From contig QEVF01000001.1 of the NCBI GenBank assembly GCA_003576915.1, positions 62,001 through 126,000 on the forward strand: 64,000 nt of DNA, in the 5' to 3' direction. How positions within the stretch are numbered: the first letter of the stretch is position 1; each line of letters starts with the position of its first letter. The notes below the pieces were generated by a model. That model was not told the origin of the DNA, did no database searches, and saw nothing but the letters and a program-made list of their open reading frames with translations. This document shows, piece by piece, positions 16,498 through 25,057 of this stretch. Source of the stretch: Planctomycetota bacterium (GTDB lineage Bacteria > Planctomycetota > UBA8742 > UBA2392). Made by a program: the position numbers and the translations under genes.

Positions 16498-17526
16498 ATG
16501 CGCCAGGCTTTTGACCTCCGCCCCCTCGAGATTGGCGACATTGTCAGCCGCAGCTTTGCGCTTTACGTGCGCCACTTCTCGCTGTTTGCCGGGTTGTTTC
16601 TGATTTTCGTTTTCGTGCCGACGGCACTCATTGAAGTGGGTCGCCTTGCCTTCCTGCCAAGGGACCCCGGCCGGTCCGACACGGCGGCCGTCCTGATTGA
16701 ATCGGTGCTCGTCATCTTTCAACTGGTTCTGGCCTGGGCGCTGGCGGGCAGCGGCGTCTACTTCCTTGTTTCGCGCCTCTACCTCGGGTCGGAGACCAGC
16801 ATCCGGCAGGCGCTTTCAGCCGTTGCCGCGCATTTCGCCGCACTGCTGAGCTCGGGCGTGATCGTACTGGGCGTGCTGGGTCTGCTGGTGGGTGCGGTGC
16901 TTGTGCCCCTGCTGATCTCCATAGAGGGCGGCGGCAAGGAAGGCGCAGGCGTGGCCTTTCTGATGTCCATGGCGGTGGTGCCGGCCCTGCCGCTGCTTTA
17001 CGGCCGTTTTGGACTGGTGTTCTGCTGCGTCATGCTCGAAGACCTGAGGCCCGATGAGGCCCTGATGCGCAGTTGGCGGCTCAGCGCCAACTACGGCGGG
17101 CGCCTGGTTGGCATAGCCTTCGTCATGCTGCTGCTCTTCGCCATGCTGCGTATCCCCGGCGAAGTCTGCGCCTCTGCCCTGAGCGGCTATGGCCGCTCCT
17201 ACGAGTTTGCGGGTTCGATGCTCAGCCTGGCGTGGCAGGCGCTGGTCGCGCCGGTGTTGGTCATACCGCCCGCGATTTTCTACTTCGATCTGCGCTGCCG
17301 CAAGGAAGGTTTCGACCTCGCCGTCCTGGCAGCAAGCTTCGGCGTTGACCCGAACTTTCTTGCACAGTTGCAGGCCCAGGGACGCAATTCCTACAACATT
17401 CCGGGCTATGTCCCCCGGGGTTGGGACCCCCAGACCGGCCAGTTGCCCACGATTCAGGGCCTGAATTCGCGAACCCGCCCCCGCGGCGCCGTTCGCGTGC
17501 CCCTGCCTCGACCCAGAAGCCTATGA
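16498..17526 (+). CDS. Multi-pass membrane protein, first gene of the MoxR/DUF58 block
   Basis: The product is 342 residues with about six hydrophobic segments between residues 25 and 265 (for example LFAGLFLIFVFVPTALI, VLVIFQLVLAWALAG, LLSSGVIVLGVLGLLVGAVLVPLLI, VGIAFVMLLLFAMLRI). The N-terminus reads FDLRPLEIGDIVSRSF, resembling the start of glycerophosphodiester phosphodiesterase membrane-domain / DUF975-like proteins, and ALMRSWRLSANYGGRLVG fits the same group. The cytosolic C-terminal tail is Pro/Arg-rich. It overlaps the next gene by ATGA. In such clusters this protein is thought to belong to a membrane complex with RDD and SpoIIM proteins; no activity is known. Confidence 0.8.
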   Translation: MRQAFDLRPLEIGDIVSRSFALYVRHFSLFAGLFLIFVFVPTALIEVGRLAFLPRDPGRSDTAAVLIESVLVIFQLVLAWALAGSGVYFLVSRLYLGSETSIRQALSAVAAHFAALLSSGVIVLGVLGLLVGAVLVPLLISIEGGGKEGAGVAFLMSMAVVPALPLLYGRFGLVFCCVMLEDLRPDEALMRSWRLSANYGGRLVGIAFVMLLLFAMLRIPGEVCASALSGYGRSYEFAGSMLSLAWQALVAPVLVIPPAIFYFDLRCRKEGFDLAVLAASFGVDPNFLAQLQAQGRNSYNIPGYVPRGWDPQTGQLPTIQGLNSRTRPRGAVRVPLPRPRSL

Positions 17527-18368
17527 GCCGGCACCCCATGACCCCGATGTTCCTTATCCTCTGCCTGGTGTTCCCGGCCTGGCTGAGCGCGGAGTCATCT
17601 GAAAGCCGCCGCGCCCGAGAGATTCTGTCCGAGAAGTCCTACAAGGGATACCGTATTGTGCCCGCCCCAAGTGGCCACGGCAGCCAACCGGACGATTCCA
17701 GCGACCAGCCCGGCCGCGGCGCCACACCAGGCCCAACGTCGCGACAGGAGGCGGACCGCTACCGCCGCTCGTCCCGCAGCTCACGCCCCTCTCCGCCGCG
17801 ACGCTCCACCAGCCGAAGCGAAGAACGCCCCACGCCGCCGGAGATTTCGACGAGGCCTGTCAGCTACGGCACCACCTCTCTGGACCCTCGGGTGATGGCA
17901 GTGGTGTTCTGGGTGATCATCGGCGTGGCGGGGCTGATTGCGGCCGCCTTCATCATCCGCGCAATTATCGACCGGAGGCCGCGAAAGAAGTCCAAGGCGC
18001 AAGCCGCGGGCACGTCCGAGGCCTCGCCGCAGGCCGAAGCGCCTGCCACACCCGCGGGCCGGTTTCCTGAGTTGCAGGCGCAACTGGACGCGGCCATCGC
18101 CGCGGGCGACTTTGCTCTGGCGTCGTTGCTGGCTTACCGGCTGTTCTGGCTCAACGCCGGCTGGCAGGGCGTGATTGACCAGCGGGAAGTTGCGACATGG
18201 CGCGACGCCCTGCGCATGGTCAACAATGAGGACATACGCCGCGAGATCCGCCGCCTGCTTTTCCTGGTGGAGTGCGTGCGCTATGGCAGGCACCGGCCGC
18301 AACGCGAGGAGTTCCTTGAGTGGCGCGCCAGGCTCGACTCCATTGACACGCAAACGGTGCTGGGATGA
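17523..18368 (+). CDS. DUF4129 domain membrane protein
   Basis: The product is 281 residues. The start ATG at 17523 overlaps the previous stop as ATGA. It has an N-terminal signal segment (MFLILCLVFPAWLSA), a Ser/Arg/Pro-rich extracytoplasmic region with no clear fold, one transmembrane helix at about residues 125-150, and a cytosolic C-terminal helical domain (about 185-275; ALASLLAYRLFWLNAGW and FLVECVRYGRHRP), matching DUF4129. Such proteins sit next to MoxR and DUF58 genes and resemble the C-terminal part of membrane transglutaminase-like proteins. It overlaps the next gene by ATGA too. Confidence 0.8.
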   Translation: MSRHPMTPMFLILCLVFPAWLSAESSESRRAREILSEKSYKGYRIVPAPSGHGSQPDDSSDQPGRGATPGPTSRQEADRYRRSSRSSRPSPPRRSTSRSEERPTPPEISTRPVSYGTTSLDPRVMAVVFWVIIGVAGLIAAAFIIRAIIDRRPRKKSKAQAAGTSEASPQAEAPATPAGRFPELQAQLDAAIAAGDFALASLLAYRLFWLNAGWQGVIDQREVATWRDALRMVNNEDIRREIRRLLFLVECVRYGRHRPQREEFLEWRARLDSIDTQTVLG

Positions 18369-19654
18369 AGCAGGCCACCGCCAAAGTGAGTCACCGCCTG
18401 CGCGGCGCCCAAGGCGGCATGGAGGGTCGCTTTCGTCTGGTTCTGGTCGTGGTGATGGCCGGCGTCACGCTGTTTGTGTTGGGTCGCGGCCTGTTTGAAG
18501 CTCCGGATGCGCCGGACACTTTTGTCAACGGCACGTCGACATCCCCCGGCGGCCACCGCGCCCTGCTGCATCTTCTGGACGAGGAAGGATTCACCGTTAC
18601 ATCGTCCGTCGACCGCCTCGACGTCCTGAATGAGAACGACTTCCAGGATCCGGAGGCGGCCCTGGCGCTTCTGGAGCCCTCTCCCCAGTTTCTGGACAAA
18701 TATGAATCGGAGGTGCGAGGCCTGTTCAGCCGCAGCTGGCGCCCCCCTTTGATTCTGGTGCTGCCCAAGCGCCACTATCACGCCCTGCAGTCCGACGAAG
18801 ACGGCACGCTCGTGTTGCAGGAGGGCATCTACTCGATCGACGACAGCGAGCGAGTGCTGCAGCTCGCGGGACTGGGCAGCGAACTGGGGGTGCGGCGCGT
18901 AACAGGCGGAGACGTCATCGAACCGGACAGCCCCTACGCCACACGTATTCATGACGAAAGCGACGAAGCCCAGGTGCTGGAATTCACGTCCGCAGCTTCT
19001 CCCTGGCGCAAGCTCATCACCGACAGCAGGAATCGCACACTTGCCGCGGTCAACCCCTTGACCCGGGTGGTCGTGCTGGCGGAACCTGATCTGATCTCAA
19101 ACCGATTCCTCGATCAGGGAGATTCGGCCGCGCTGGCCCGGCATGTCTTTGAGGCCAGCCAGTGCCGGCACCTGGTGGTGGATGAGGCGCTTCACGGCAT
19201 GGCGACGCGGGCTTCGCTTGAGTATCTCGCGGTGCGCCCGCCGGCCCTTTGGGCGCTGCTGTCGGTGCTGTTGCTGCTGGCGCTGTTTGCCTGGCGTGAG
19301 GCCACGGTGCTGCGAACGCAGCCGGCTGAAGTTGACGCCCGGCGCTCGCGCGAGTTCGTGATCGAGGGCGTTGCACGCCTGATGTTGCGGGCAAAGGACT
19401 TTCGCATGGCGGCGCAGCATCTGCAGCAGCGCGCGCCCCTGGCGCTGTTGCCTTCACGCGCCCACGTTCACGCCGCCGGCGTCGCAGGCTCGACCTCGGC
19501 CAGCCTGCCGGGAGAAGTCGCAGAACGCCTCCATCAACTGCCTGAAAATGACGGTAGCGAGGAACACCTGATCCGCGTGGCCCGGCGTGTCGCGGAGATC
19601 AGGCGCGAAGTCAGCCTGTCCCACCATGTACCTTCAGCAAGGAAACCCGGATGA
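18365..19654 (+). CDS. DUF4350 domain membrane protein
   Basis: The product is 429 residues. A transmembrane helix at about 24-42 is followed by a GIFT-like extracytoplasmic domain that begins NGTSTSPGGHRALLHLLDEEGF, the DUF4350 landmark (short N, G-x-x-A-L, L-x-x-x-G), a VLAEPDLISNRFLDQGDSA segment, then a second helix at about 289-307 and a cytosolic tail of about 120 residues rich in Arg and Glu. Genes at both ends are joined by ATGA overlaps. DUF4350 proteins are constant members of MoxR/DUF58 clusters; the mechanism is not known. Confidence 0.82.
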   Translation: MKQATAKVSHRLRGAQGGMEGRFRLVLVVVMAGVTLFVLGRGLFEAPDAPDTFVNGTSTSPGGHRALLHLLDEEGFTVTSSVDRLDVLNENDFQDPEAALALLEPSPQFLDKYESEVRGLFSRSWRPPLILVLPKRHYHALQSDEDGTLVLQEGIYSIDDSERVLQLAGLGSELGVRRVTGGDVIEPDSPYATRIHDESDEAQVLEFTSAASPWRKLITDSRNRTLAAVNPLTRVVVLAEPDLISNRFLDQGDSAALARHVFEASQCRHLVVDEALHGMATRASLEYLAVRPPALWALLSVLLLLALFAWREATVLRTQPAEVDARRSREFVIEGVARLMLRAKDFRMAAQHLQQRAPLALLPSRAHVHAAGVAGSTSASLPGEVAERLHQLPENDGSEEHLIRVARRVAEIRREVSLSHHVPSARKPG

Positions 19655-20700
19655 GCGACCCCAATGCTTCGCCCCAGCAAGCCCCCATCGGCCAGCCCGT
19701 GCCTCCTCCCCCGGCGCCCCAGGAGCCGCCTCAGCGGCCCACGCCCGACGTCGCCATCATCAGCCAGTTCTGCGACGACGTCGAGGAGGCCATGGGCCGC
19801 GTGGTCAAGGGCCAGGGCGGCATCGTGCGCCACTTGCTGGTGGGCCTGCTGGTTCAGGGACACGTGCTGCTGGAAGGCAACCCCGGCACCGCCAAAACGC
19901 TGATGGTGCGCACCCTGGGCCGCCTGTGCAATCTCGAGTTCAAGCGCATCCAGTTCACGCCGGATCTGATGCCCAGCGACATCACCGGCACCAGCATATT
20001 CCGTCCTGACCGCGCCGAGTTCGAATTCCGCAAGGGGCCGGTCTTCACCCAGCTTCTGCTGGCCGACGAAATCAACCGCGCTCCCGCCCGCACTCAGGCC
20101 GCCCTTCTGCAGGCAATGCAGGAGCGTATGGTAACCGCTGACGGCGCCGACCACTCCCTGGGGGACGTTTTCTGCGTGATTGCAACCCAGAACCCCCTGG
20201 AAAGCGAAGGCACATACCCTTTGCCCGAAGCCGAGCTGGATCGCTTCCTCTTCAAGCTCAATCTCGACTACCCCGATGCAAAGAGCGAGCTGGATATCAT
20301 GCAGCTGCACGGCGCGCCCAAGTCGCCCGACGACCTGGCCGCCCTGGGCGCCGTGCAGACCTTCAGCGCCGTGGACTTGCGGGTCATGCGCGAACTCATC
20401 TATCGCGTCGAAGTTGCAGCCCCGGTGGCCAACTACGCCTTGAGCATCCTGCGCTCCACGCGCGAGCACACGTTCTTGCGGGCGGGCGCCAGCACCCGCG
20501 CCGGCGTCATGCTGCTTCGCGCCTCCCGCGCCCTGGCCGCCACCTACCGGCGCGGCTTCGTGATTCCCGATGACGTGCGCGAACTGGTGGTGCCCACGTT
20601 GCGCCATCGCATCTTCCGCACCCCCGCAGCCGAACTTGAAGGTGTCAGCACCGACCAGATCCTGCACGACATCGTCGGCCACACGCCCGCGCCACGCTAG
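19651..20700 (+). CDS. MoxR-family AAA+ ATPase
   Basis: The product is 349 residues. After a Pro-rich N-terminus it has Walker A GNPGTAKT (about residues 76-83), the MoxR motif FTPDLMPSDITG, Walker B LLLADEINRAP (137-147), sensor 1 ATQNPLESEGTYPLPEAELD, and sensor 2 near ASTRAGVMLLRASRALA. MoxR ATPases act as chaperones that activate or assemble partner proteins, typically with a DUF58/VWA-like protein, which is encoded 19 nt downstream. Overlap with the upstream gene is ATGA. Confidence 0.95.
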   Translation: MSDPNASPQQAPIGQPVPPPPAPQEPPQRPTPDVAIISQFCDDVEEAMGRVVKGQGGIVRHLLVGLLVQGHVLLEGNPGTAKTLMVRTLGRLCNLEFKRIQFTPDLMPSDITGTSIFRPDRAEFEFRKGPVFTQLLLADEINRAPARTQAALLQAMQERMVTADGADHSLGDVFCVIATQNPLESEGTYPLPEAELDRFLFKLNLDYPDAKSELDIMQLHGAPKSPDDLAALGAVQTFSAVDLRVMRELIYRVEVAAPVANYALSILRSTREHTFLRAGASTRAGVMLLRASRALAATYRRGFVIPDDVRELVVPTLRHRIFRTPAAELEGVSTDQILHDIVGHTPAPR

Positions 20701-20719
20701 GCCGGCAAGGCATTCGCCC

Positions 20720-22036
20720 ATGTCTTTCTCTCCCACGAAAATTCTGCTCCTGGCAGCCGGCGCGCTGGTCGTTCTGGCGCTGGGCATCTTCGTGGTCGAA
20801 GAGTTGCTGCTGGTGTGGCTGTTGGGATGCCTCACGCTGGCGCTCCTGGTCACGGGAGACCTGCTGATGTTGCCCCGCAGGGACGATCTGGTCCTGCGGC
20901 GCGAGTTGCCCGCGGAGTGCGGCGTAGGCCTGGAGGCCACCCACACCCTGACGCTGACCAACGAGGGCCGCCGAGACGTGCGCGGGCGCCTGTGGGATGT
21001 GCTGCCCGAAGCCCTGGAAGGCACCCGCCGGCCCGTCGAGTTTGCCCTGGCCCCCGGTCAAACGGGCCGCTTTGACCAACGCCTGAAGGTCCATGATCGC
21101 GGACGCTATGAGCTTGAACATGCCACCTTCGAAGCCGTGGGCCCCCTTCGACTCATGCGCCGAGTCGTGCGCCTTGGCGCCCGCGCCACGCTGCTGGGAA
21201 TCCCCGGCGTGGAGCTGCTGCACGACAACCGGCTGCTGCTGGCCGCCATGCGCGACGCCGACGCCGGCGTGAACCGCGCGCGCGGCGTGGGACGCGGCGG
21301 CGAGTTCGAGTCTCTCGCGCCCTACGTGCCCGGCGACCCGCCCCAGAGCGTGGACTGGAAGGCCTTTGCGCGCAGCCGGCAGCTCGCCGTGCGGCGCTAC
21401 GAGCCCGAACGCCGGCGCCATGTGATGCTGTGCTGCGATGCCGGGCGCCTCATGGGCGGCCGCGTGGGCGGACAACGCAAGGTGGACCTGGCCCTCGCGG
21501 CCCTGGCGCGCCTGGCCGCGGCCTCCCTTCAGCGCGGCGACCTGGTGGGCCTGATGATCTTCGATCAGGGCGTGCGCACGCTGATACCGCCGCGCGCACA
21601 AGCCGGCCAGTTGGCGCGCCTTGTGCGCGCTTCAGTGGAGGTCAAGCCCAGCCACGGCGAAACGGCTTTCACGCCGGCATTCGTGGCCATGAATCACGCC
21701 CTGGCACGCCGCTCGCTTGTGGTGCTGGCCACGGACTTCGACAACCAGGCCCAGGGCTGGGAGTTGCAGCGCAACATCGCCGCCATTTCACGGAAGCACG
21801 CCGTGATCGTGTGCAGCGTTCGCGACCCCGTGTATCACCAGGCCGTGGAGGCCGAAGTAGCGCACCTGGGCGACGCCTACCGGCAATTGGCAGCCCTGAC
21901 GCTGCTGGAAGAGCGGCACCGGATCCTGCAGCGAATCCAGCAGGCCGGAGTGCATACAATTGACGCCGAACCCCAGGAGATCGCAGGGCCGCTTCTGAAC
22001 CTGTATGGACGCATCATCCATGCCGGGGCGCTGTAG
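20720..22036 (+). CDS. DUF58 domain protein
   Basis: The product is 438 residues. The ATG at 20720 lies 19 nt after moxR; longer in-frame extensions overlap moxR and are rejected. Two adjacent hydrophobic helices fill residues 6-50 (ILLLAAGALVVLALGIFVVEELLLVWLLG). The soluble part carries the DUF58 signature FESLAPYVPGDPPQSVDWKAFARS near residue 200, then a VWA-like Rossmann fold (VMLCCDAGRLM, DLVGLMIFDQGVRTLIPP, LVVLATDFDN). It is the conserved partner of MoxR ATPases. It ends the plus-strand operon 16498-22036. Confidence 0.93.
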   Translation: MSFSPTKILLLAAGALVVLALGIFVVEELLLVWLLGCLTLALLVTGDLLMLPRRDDLVLRRELPAECGVGLEATHTLTLTNEGRRDVRGRLWDVLPEALEGTRRPVEFALAPGQTGRFDQRLKVHDRGRYELEHATFEAVGPLRLMRRVVRLGARATLLGIPGVELLHDNRLLLAAMRDADAGVNRARGVGRGGEFESLAPYVPGDPPQSVDWKAFARSRQLAVRRYEPERRRHVMLCCDAGRLMGGRVGGQRKVDLALAALARLAAASLQRGDLVGLMIFDQGVRTLIPPRAQAGQLARLVRASVEVKPSHGETAFTPAFVAMNHALARRSLVVLATDFDNQAQGWELQRNIAAISRKHAVIVCSVRDPVYHQAVEAEVAHLGDAYRQLAALTLLEERHRILQRIQQAGVHTIDAEPQEIAGPLLNLYGRIIHAGAL

Positions 22037-22084
22037 CACTGCAAGGCGGGACTTCAGCCCCGGTCGGAAGGCCCGGGGGGCAAT

Positions 22085-22131
22085 GGGGGGGGGCGTCGCC
22101 CCATACCGCGCCCTGCCCTTGCCGGCAGGGC
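22085..22131. terminator. Hairpins between convergent DUF58 and SpoIIM genes
   Basis: A run of nine G (22085-22093) folds with CGCCCC, and GCCCTGCC/GGCAGGGC (22110-22131, 6-nt loop) forms an 8-bp stem. No U-run follows. They sit in the 132-bp gap between convergent stops and may end both transcripts. Confidence 0.35.
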
Positions 22132-22168
22132 TGATTCACGATCGTTGTTCACGAGCTCCGGCTGCGCC

Positions 22169-23221
22169 TCATGATTTTTCAGCGGGCGCCTTCTCGTCGC
22201 TTTGGGGGCGCCGCGCAAAGAGCAACCAGCCCCCCACCAGCGCGGCCATCACGGCAAACATCGCGTAGCGCTGCCAGAGCGTAGCCTGGCTCTCGCGGAA
22301 GATGCCCTCAATCAGGCCCGCAGCCGCCAGCAGGGGAACGCATCCCAGCCCGATGACACAGGCCTCCCCCGCCGCAAGCGGCAAAGCTACCTTGCGCGCC
22401 ATTTCACCGGGGTTGAGCAACCTGTGCCCCAGCATCAGTCCGCAGCCGCCGCAGAGCACAATGGCCCCGATCTCAGGAACCCCGTGGGGCAGGAGCCAGG
22501 CGAGCACCTCCACACCCAGTCCGGCCTGGAAATAGACGGCCAAAAACGCCCCCAGCATGAGGCCGTTGAGGCAAAGCATGTAGATCGTGGGCAGGCCCAG
22601 CAGAATGCCCCAGGAAAAACACATGAAGGACACGCGCGTGTTGTGCACAAACAACATGGAGGAGAAGAACGCGCCGCTCTCGAGGTCTTCCGCCCCGCCC
22701 TCCAGCGAACGCTCGAGGAATTCCCGAGAGGCCCAGGGGTCGCGGCCGGCCGCCAGGTCAGGATCGACAAACAGGTAGTAGGACTCAGGCGTGCGGCTTA
22801 CGGCGACAAAGGCAATGGCCGCGGGCAGGAAGGTCAAAATCGCGCTGACCAGCATGTAGCGCCAGTTCTTGCGTACCAGCCGAGGCACCTCGAAAAGGAA
22901 ACCGAGCAGGGCGTCCGTCACGCGGGTTCGGGGCCCCTTGTGCATGGCGAAGTGCGCCGTGGCCACGGCCTGCTCGAGGGACTCGGCCAGACGGCGATTG
23001 GGGGAGAATGCCTTGACGCGGGCGAGTTCGGTGGTGCCCTGACGGTAGAGCGCGGAAAAACGCTCCGCTTCCGCCTGAGACATGGGACGGGTTCCCGCGC
23101 CCGAAAGGCGGGCACCCTGCTCGGCCAGGACTCTCCAGCGCGACCGCGCCAGGCTGCCCTGCGGGGTTTGTTGGCGCCTCCCCCCGGCCGAAAAGTTACC
23201 CTGTGAATTCGCACCAGCCAT
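22169..23221 (-). CDS. SpoIIM-family (stage II sporulation protein M-like) membrane protein
   Basis: The product is 350 residues. The start at 23221 is the only start codon upstream of the conserved N-terminal helix (SRWRVLAEQGARLS ... FSALYRQGTTELARVKAF), and TAGACT is placed exactly 6 nt before it. The C-terminal two thirds hold the SpoIIM-like transmembrane domain (WRYMLVSAILTFLPAAIAFVAV, FSWGILLGLPTIYMLCLNGLMLGAF, LLPHGVPEIGAIVLCGGCGLMLGHRLL). In non-sporulating bacteria these proteins occur with RDD, MoxR and DUF58 proteins, exactly as here. Its ATG overlaps the divergent RDD gene start within the shared tetramer CATG. Confidence 0.88.
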   Translation of the reverse strand: MAGANSQGNFSAGGRRQQTPQGSLARSRWRVLAEQGARLSGAGTRPMSQAEAERFSALYRQGTTELARVKAFSPNRRLAESLEQAVATAHFAMHKGPRTRVTDALLGFLFEVPRLVRKNWRYMLVSAILTFLPAAIAFVAVSRTPESYYLFVDPDLAAGRDPWASREFLERSLEGGAEDLESGAFFSSMLFVHNTRVSFMCFSWGILLGLPTIYMLCLNGLMLGAFLAVYFQAGLGVEVLAWLLPHGVPEIGAIVLCGGCGLMLGHRLLNPGEMARKVALPLAAGEACVIGLGCVPLLAAAGLIEGIFRESQATLWQRYAMFAVMAALVGGWLLFARRPQSDEKAPAEKS

Positions 23222-24125
23222 GAGCGAAGTCTACCGTCCAGTCTTCACGGAAGCCACCAGGCCCGACGCCGACGTGCAGCGCGTTGGCACCCTGACGTAC
23301 ACGCACGCCATCAGCCTTCCCGAAGATGTGCAGGCCAGCTTCGAGGTCGCCAGTCCCCCGCTTCGGCTGGGGGCCCTGGCCATCGACCTTGCCATACAGG
23401 TGCTTGCTCTGCTGCTCCTCGTCCTTCTGTCCCTGACCTTCGCCAAAATTGTGCATCAGATTTGGGCCTTGGTATTCCTGCTGCTGGCGTTTGGCGCCCT
23501 GAACATGGGTTATTTCTTCGTGTTCGAGGGGTTCATGTCTGGTCAAACGCCCGGCAAGCGAATGTGCAGGCTGCGCGTCATTCGCGACGACGGCATGGAG
23601 ATCGGCCCGCGCGAGGGCATCATCCGCGCCTTCACGCGCATGCTGGAGGTAGGCATGCTGCCCGCACTGCTTCTGGCAGGCCTGTTCAGTGTTGAAGCTC
23701 TGCTGGCCCTGGCTCCGTTTTCACTGTTCTCGTTCATCATGTTCGTGGATCCGCGCGCCCGCCGACTGGGGGACTTCGCGGCTTCCACGCTGGTCGTGCG
23801 CATGAAGGTGCCGACGGACTTCGGCGACGAAGTGAAAGTGCCGGGCTATTTCGAGATCCCCGACCGCCTCTTTCCCTTCAACAGCGACGAAATCGCCCGC
23901 TTGAGCGCCGAGGACTTCACCAAGCTCAATGAGTTCGGACAGCGCATCCGGCACTTCATCCAGCCTCAGCGCATGCAGGCTGCCATGGCCGTCGCGGCGG
24001 GACTGGCCAACAAGATGAACTACAGCCAGCCCATCACGCCACAGTTCGCCGAGCGCTTCCTGTTTGAGCTTTACGCCGCGCTGAGAGAGCAGCTTCGCCA
24101 GCTTTACCCCGACCTTTACACCTGA
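23220..24125 (+). CDS. RDD-family membrane protein
   Basis: The product is 301 residues. Residues ~45-190 form the RDD domain: conserved LRLGALAIDLAIQ helix with Arg-x-x-Asp-like start, FEGFMSGQTPGKRMCRLRVI, and FVDPRARRLGDFAASTLVV (R-x-x-x-D box). Three hydrophobic segments are visible (LAIQVLALLLLVLLSLTF, IWALVFLLLAFGALNMGYFF, LPALLLAGLFSVEALLALAPFSLFSFIMF). A hydrophilic C-terminal cytosolic tail of about 110 residues ends RQLYPDLYT. RDD proteins are often linked to SpoIIM and MoxR genes and some have been tied to ion homeostasis. The start ATG shares CATG with the divergent SpoIIM gene; no ribosome binding site is seen. Confidence 0.85.
   Translation: MSEVYRPVFTEATRPDADVQRVGTLTYTHAISLPEDVQASFEVASPPLRLGALAIDLAIQVLALLLLVLLSLTFAKIVHQIWALVFLLLAFGALNMGYFFVFEGFMSGQTPGKRMCRLRVIRDDGMEIGPREGIIRAFTRMLEVGMLPALLLAGLFSVEALLALAPFSLFSFIMFVDPRARRLGDFAASTLVVRMKVPTDFGDEVKVPGYFEIPDRLFPFNSDEIARLSAEDFTKLNEFGQRIRHFIQPQRMQAAMAVAAGLANKMNYSQPITPQFAERFLFELYAALREQLRQLYPDLYT
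23228..23233 (-). promoter_or_regulatory. -10 element for leaderless SpoIIM-like mRNA
   Basis: TAGACT ends 6 nt before the ATG at 23221 and lies inside the divergent RDD coding sequence. Confidence 0.5.
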
Positions 24126-24539
24126 TCAGGGCATGGCCAGCACTTTGGGCTGGGAAGGCGCGACAATGTTGCCCGCCGGGGCATTGGCCGAGGCGCCGTT
24201 CTGCGCCACCAGCGCCAAAAGCGTGACCACAGGCTTGCCTTCCATGCTGACCTTGGTGCAGCCCTTCTTCACGCTGGCCGGCCCCATGATCATTCCCGAC
24301 ACAACTCCGCCGTTGGTGCCGGCTTCGTCCCCCTGGGAGTTCATGACCTGGGTGTTCTGGACAATCACCGCCTGATTCATGACCTTCACCTTCAGCGTGC
24401 ATGTGCCGGGGTTGGCCGCGCTCAACTGGGCGATGTTGGGAAAGGGCGTGGGCACCGGCGGCGCGGGGGGCGCCGGCACAAGGCAGGTGTCCGGAAAGGC
24501 AAAAGACATTCCGCCCGCACGGGTGGACACTGGCATCAT
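24126..24539 (-). CDS. DUF4150 PAAR-like T6SS spike-tip protein
   Basis: The product is 137 residues. It begins with a double ATG 3 nt after the DUF3540 stop and has the DUF4150 pattern: GGMSFAFPDTCLVPAPP near the N-terminus, PFPNIAQ, a Q-rich segment, SQGDEAGTNGGVVSGMIMGP, KVSMEGKPVVTLLA and QNGASANAP...PSQPKVL at the end. DUF4150 proteins are PAAR-like caps of the VgrG spike. There is no C-terminal toxin extension, so it would act as a free tip or as an adaptor for an effector. It is the last gene of the T6SS cassette and converges on the RDD gene, ending directly at its stop. Confidence 0.9.
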   Translation of the reverse strand: MMPVSTRAGGMSFAFPDTCLVPAPPAPPVPTPFPNIAQLSAANPGTCTLKVKVMNQAVIVQNTQVMNSQGDEAGTNGGVVSGMIMGPASVKKGCTKVSMEGKPVVTLLALVAQNGASANAPAGNIVAPSQPKVLAMP

Positions 24540-24542
24540 GGC

Positions 24543-25049
24543 TTACCCCAGATGAATGTGCCGGCCGTCGATTTTGACGTCTTTCTCGGCCTGCTCGACA
24601 ATGGTCTCGGCCTGCACGGTGTAGGCCCCCGTCACCAGCGTGCGCACACGGGCCGCGCTGTTCTGCACGACTCCCTTGGCCCAGCGGTAGACGTCCACAA
24701 AGCGCTCGAAGACGGCGCGTGCCGCGAACTCAAGCTTGTCGGCCTCAATCTCGACGTTCACGCCCTTGATTTTCACGCCCTGCTCGGCGCGGATCGTGAT
24801 GTGATCGGCCGCCAGTTCGAGTTCACCCTGCGTTTTGAGCAGCGTCCGGCCCCGGCCAGCCAACACCCCGATTACATAGACGTCTTCGTCTCCAATGGCC
24901 AAGAGCACGTCGCCGACTTCAGGCGAGTACGGAAAGGCCAGGGCCAGAGAAGCCCAGGCCTGCCGACCCGGCATTTGCAGCAGCAGACGCCCCTCGCGGA
25001 TTTCCAGCAGGGTGCCGGGGGACACGGCGGCCGTCGTTTCGCTGAGCAT
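24543..25049 (-). CDS. DUF3540 T6SS-associated protein
   Basis: The product is 168 residues. The ATG at 25049 is preceded by a perfect TAGGAGG ribosome binding site 4 nt away. The sequence is beta-rich: GTLLEIREGRLLLQMPG, VGDVLLAIGDEDVYVIGVL, then a beta-helical LELAADHITIRAEQGVKIKGVNVEIEADKLEF stretch similar in style to VgrG tip helices, and a C-terminal helix followed by VKIDGRHIHLG. DUF3540 occurs next to DUF2169, DUF4150 and vgrG genes. Role is probably structural at the spike-cargo junction; not proven. Confidence 0.85.
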   Translation of the reverse strand: MLSETTAAVSPGTLLEIREGRLLLQMPGRQAWASLALAFPYSPEVGDVLLAIGDEDVYVIGVLAGRGRTLLKTQGELELAADHITIRAEQGVKIKGVNVEIEADKLEFAARAVFERFVDVYRWAKGVVQNSAARVRTLVTGAYTVQAETIVEQAEKDVKIDGRHIHLG

Positions 25050-25057
25050 GGAGCCTC

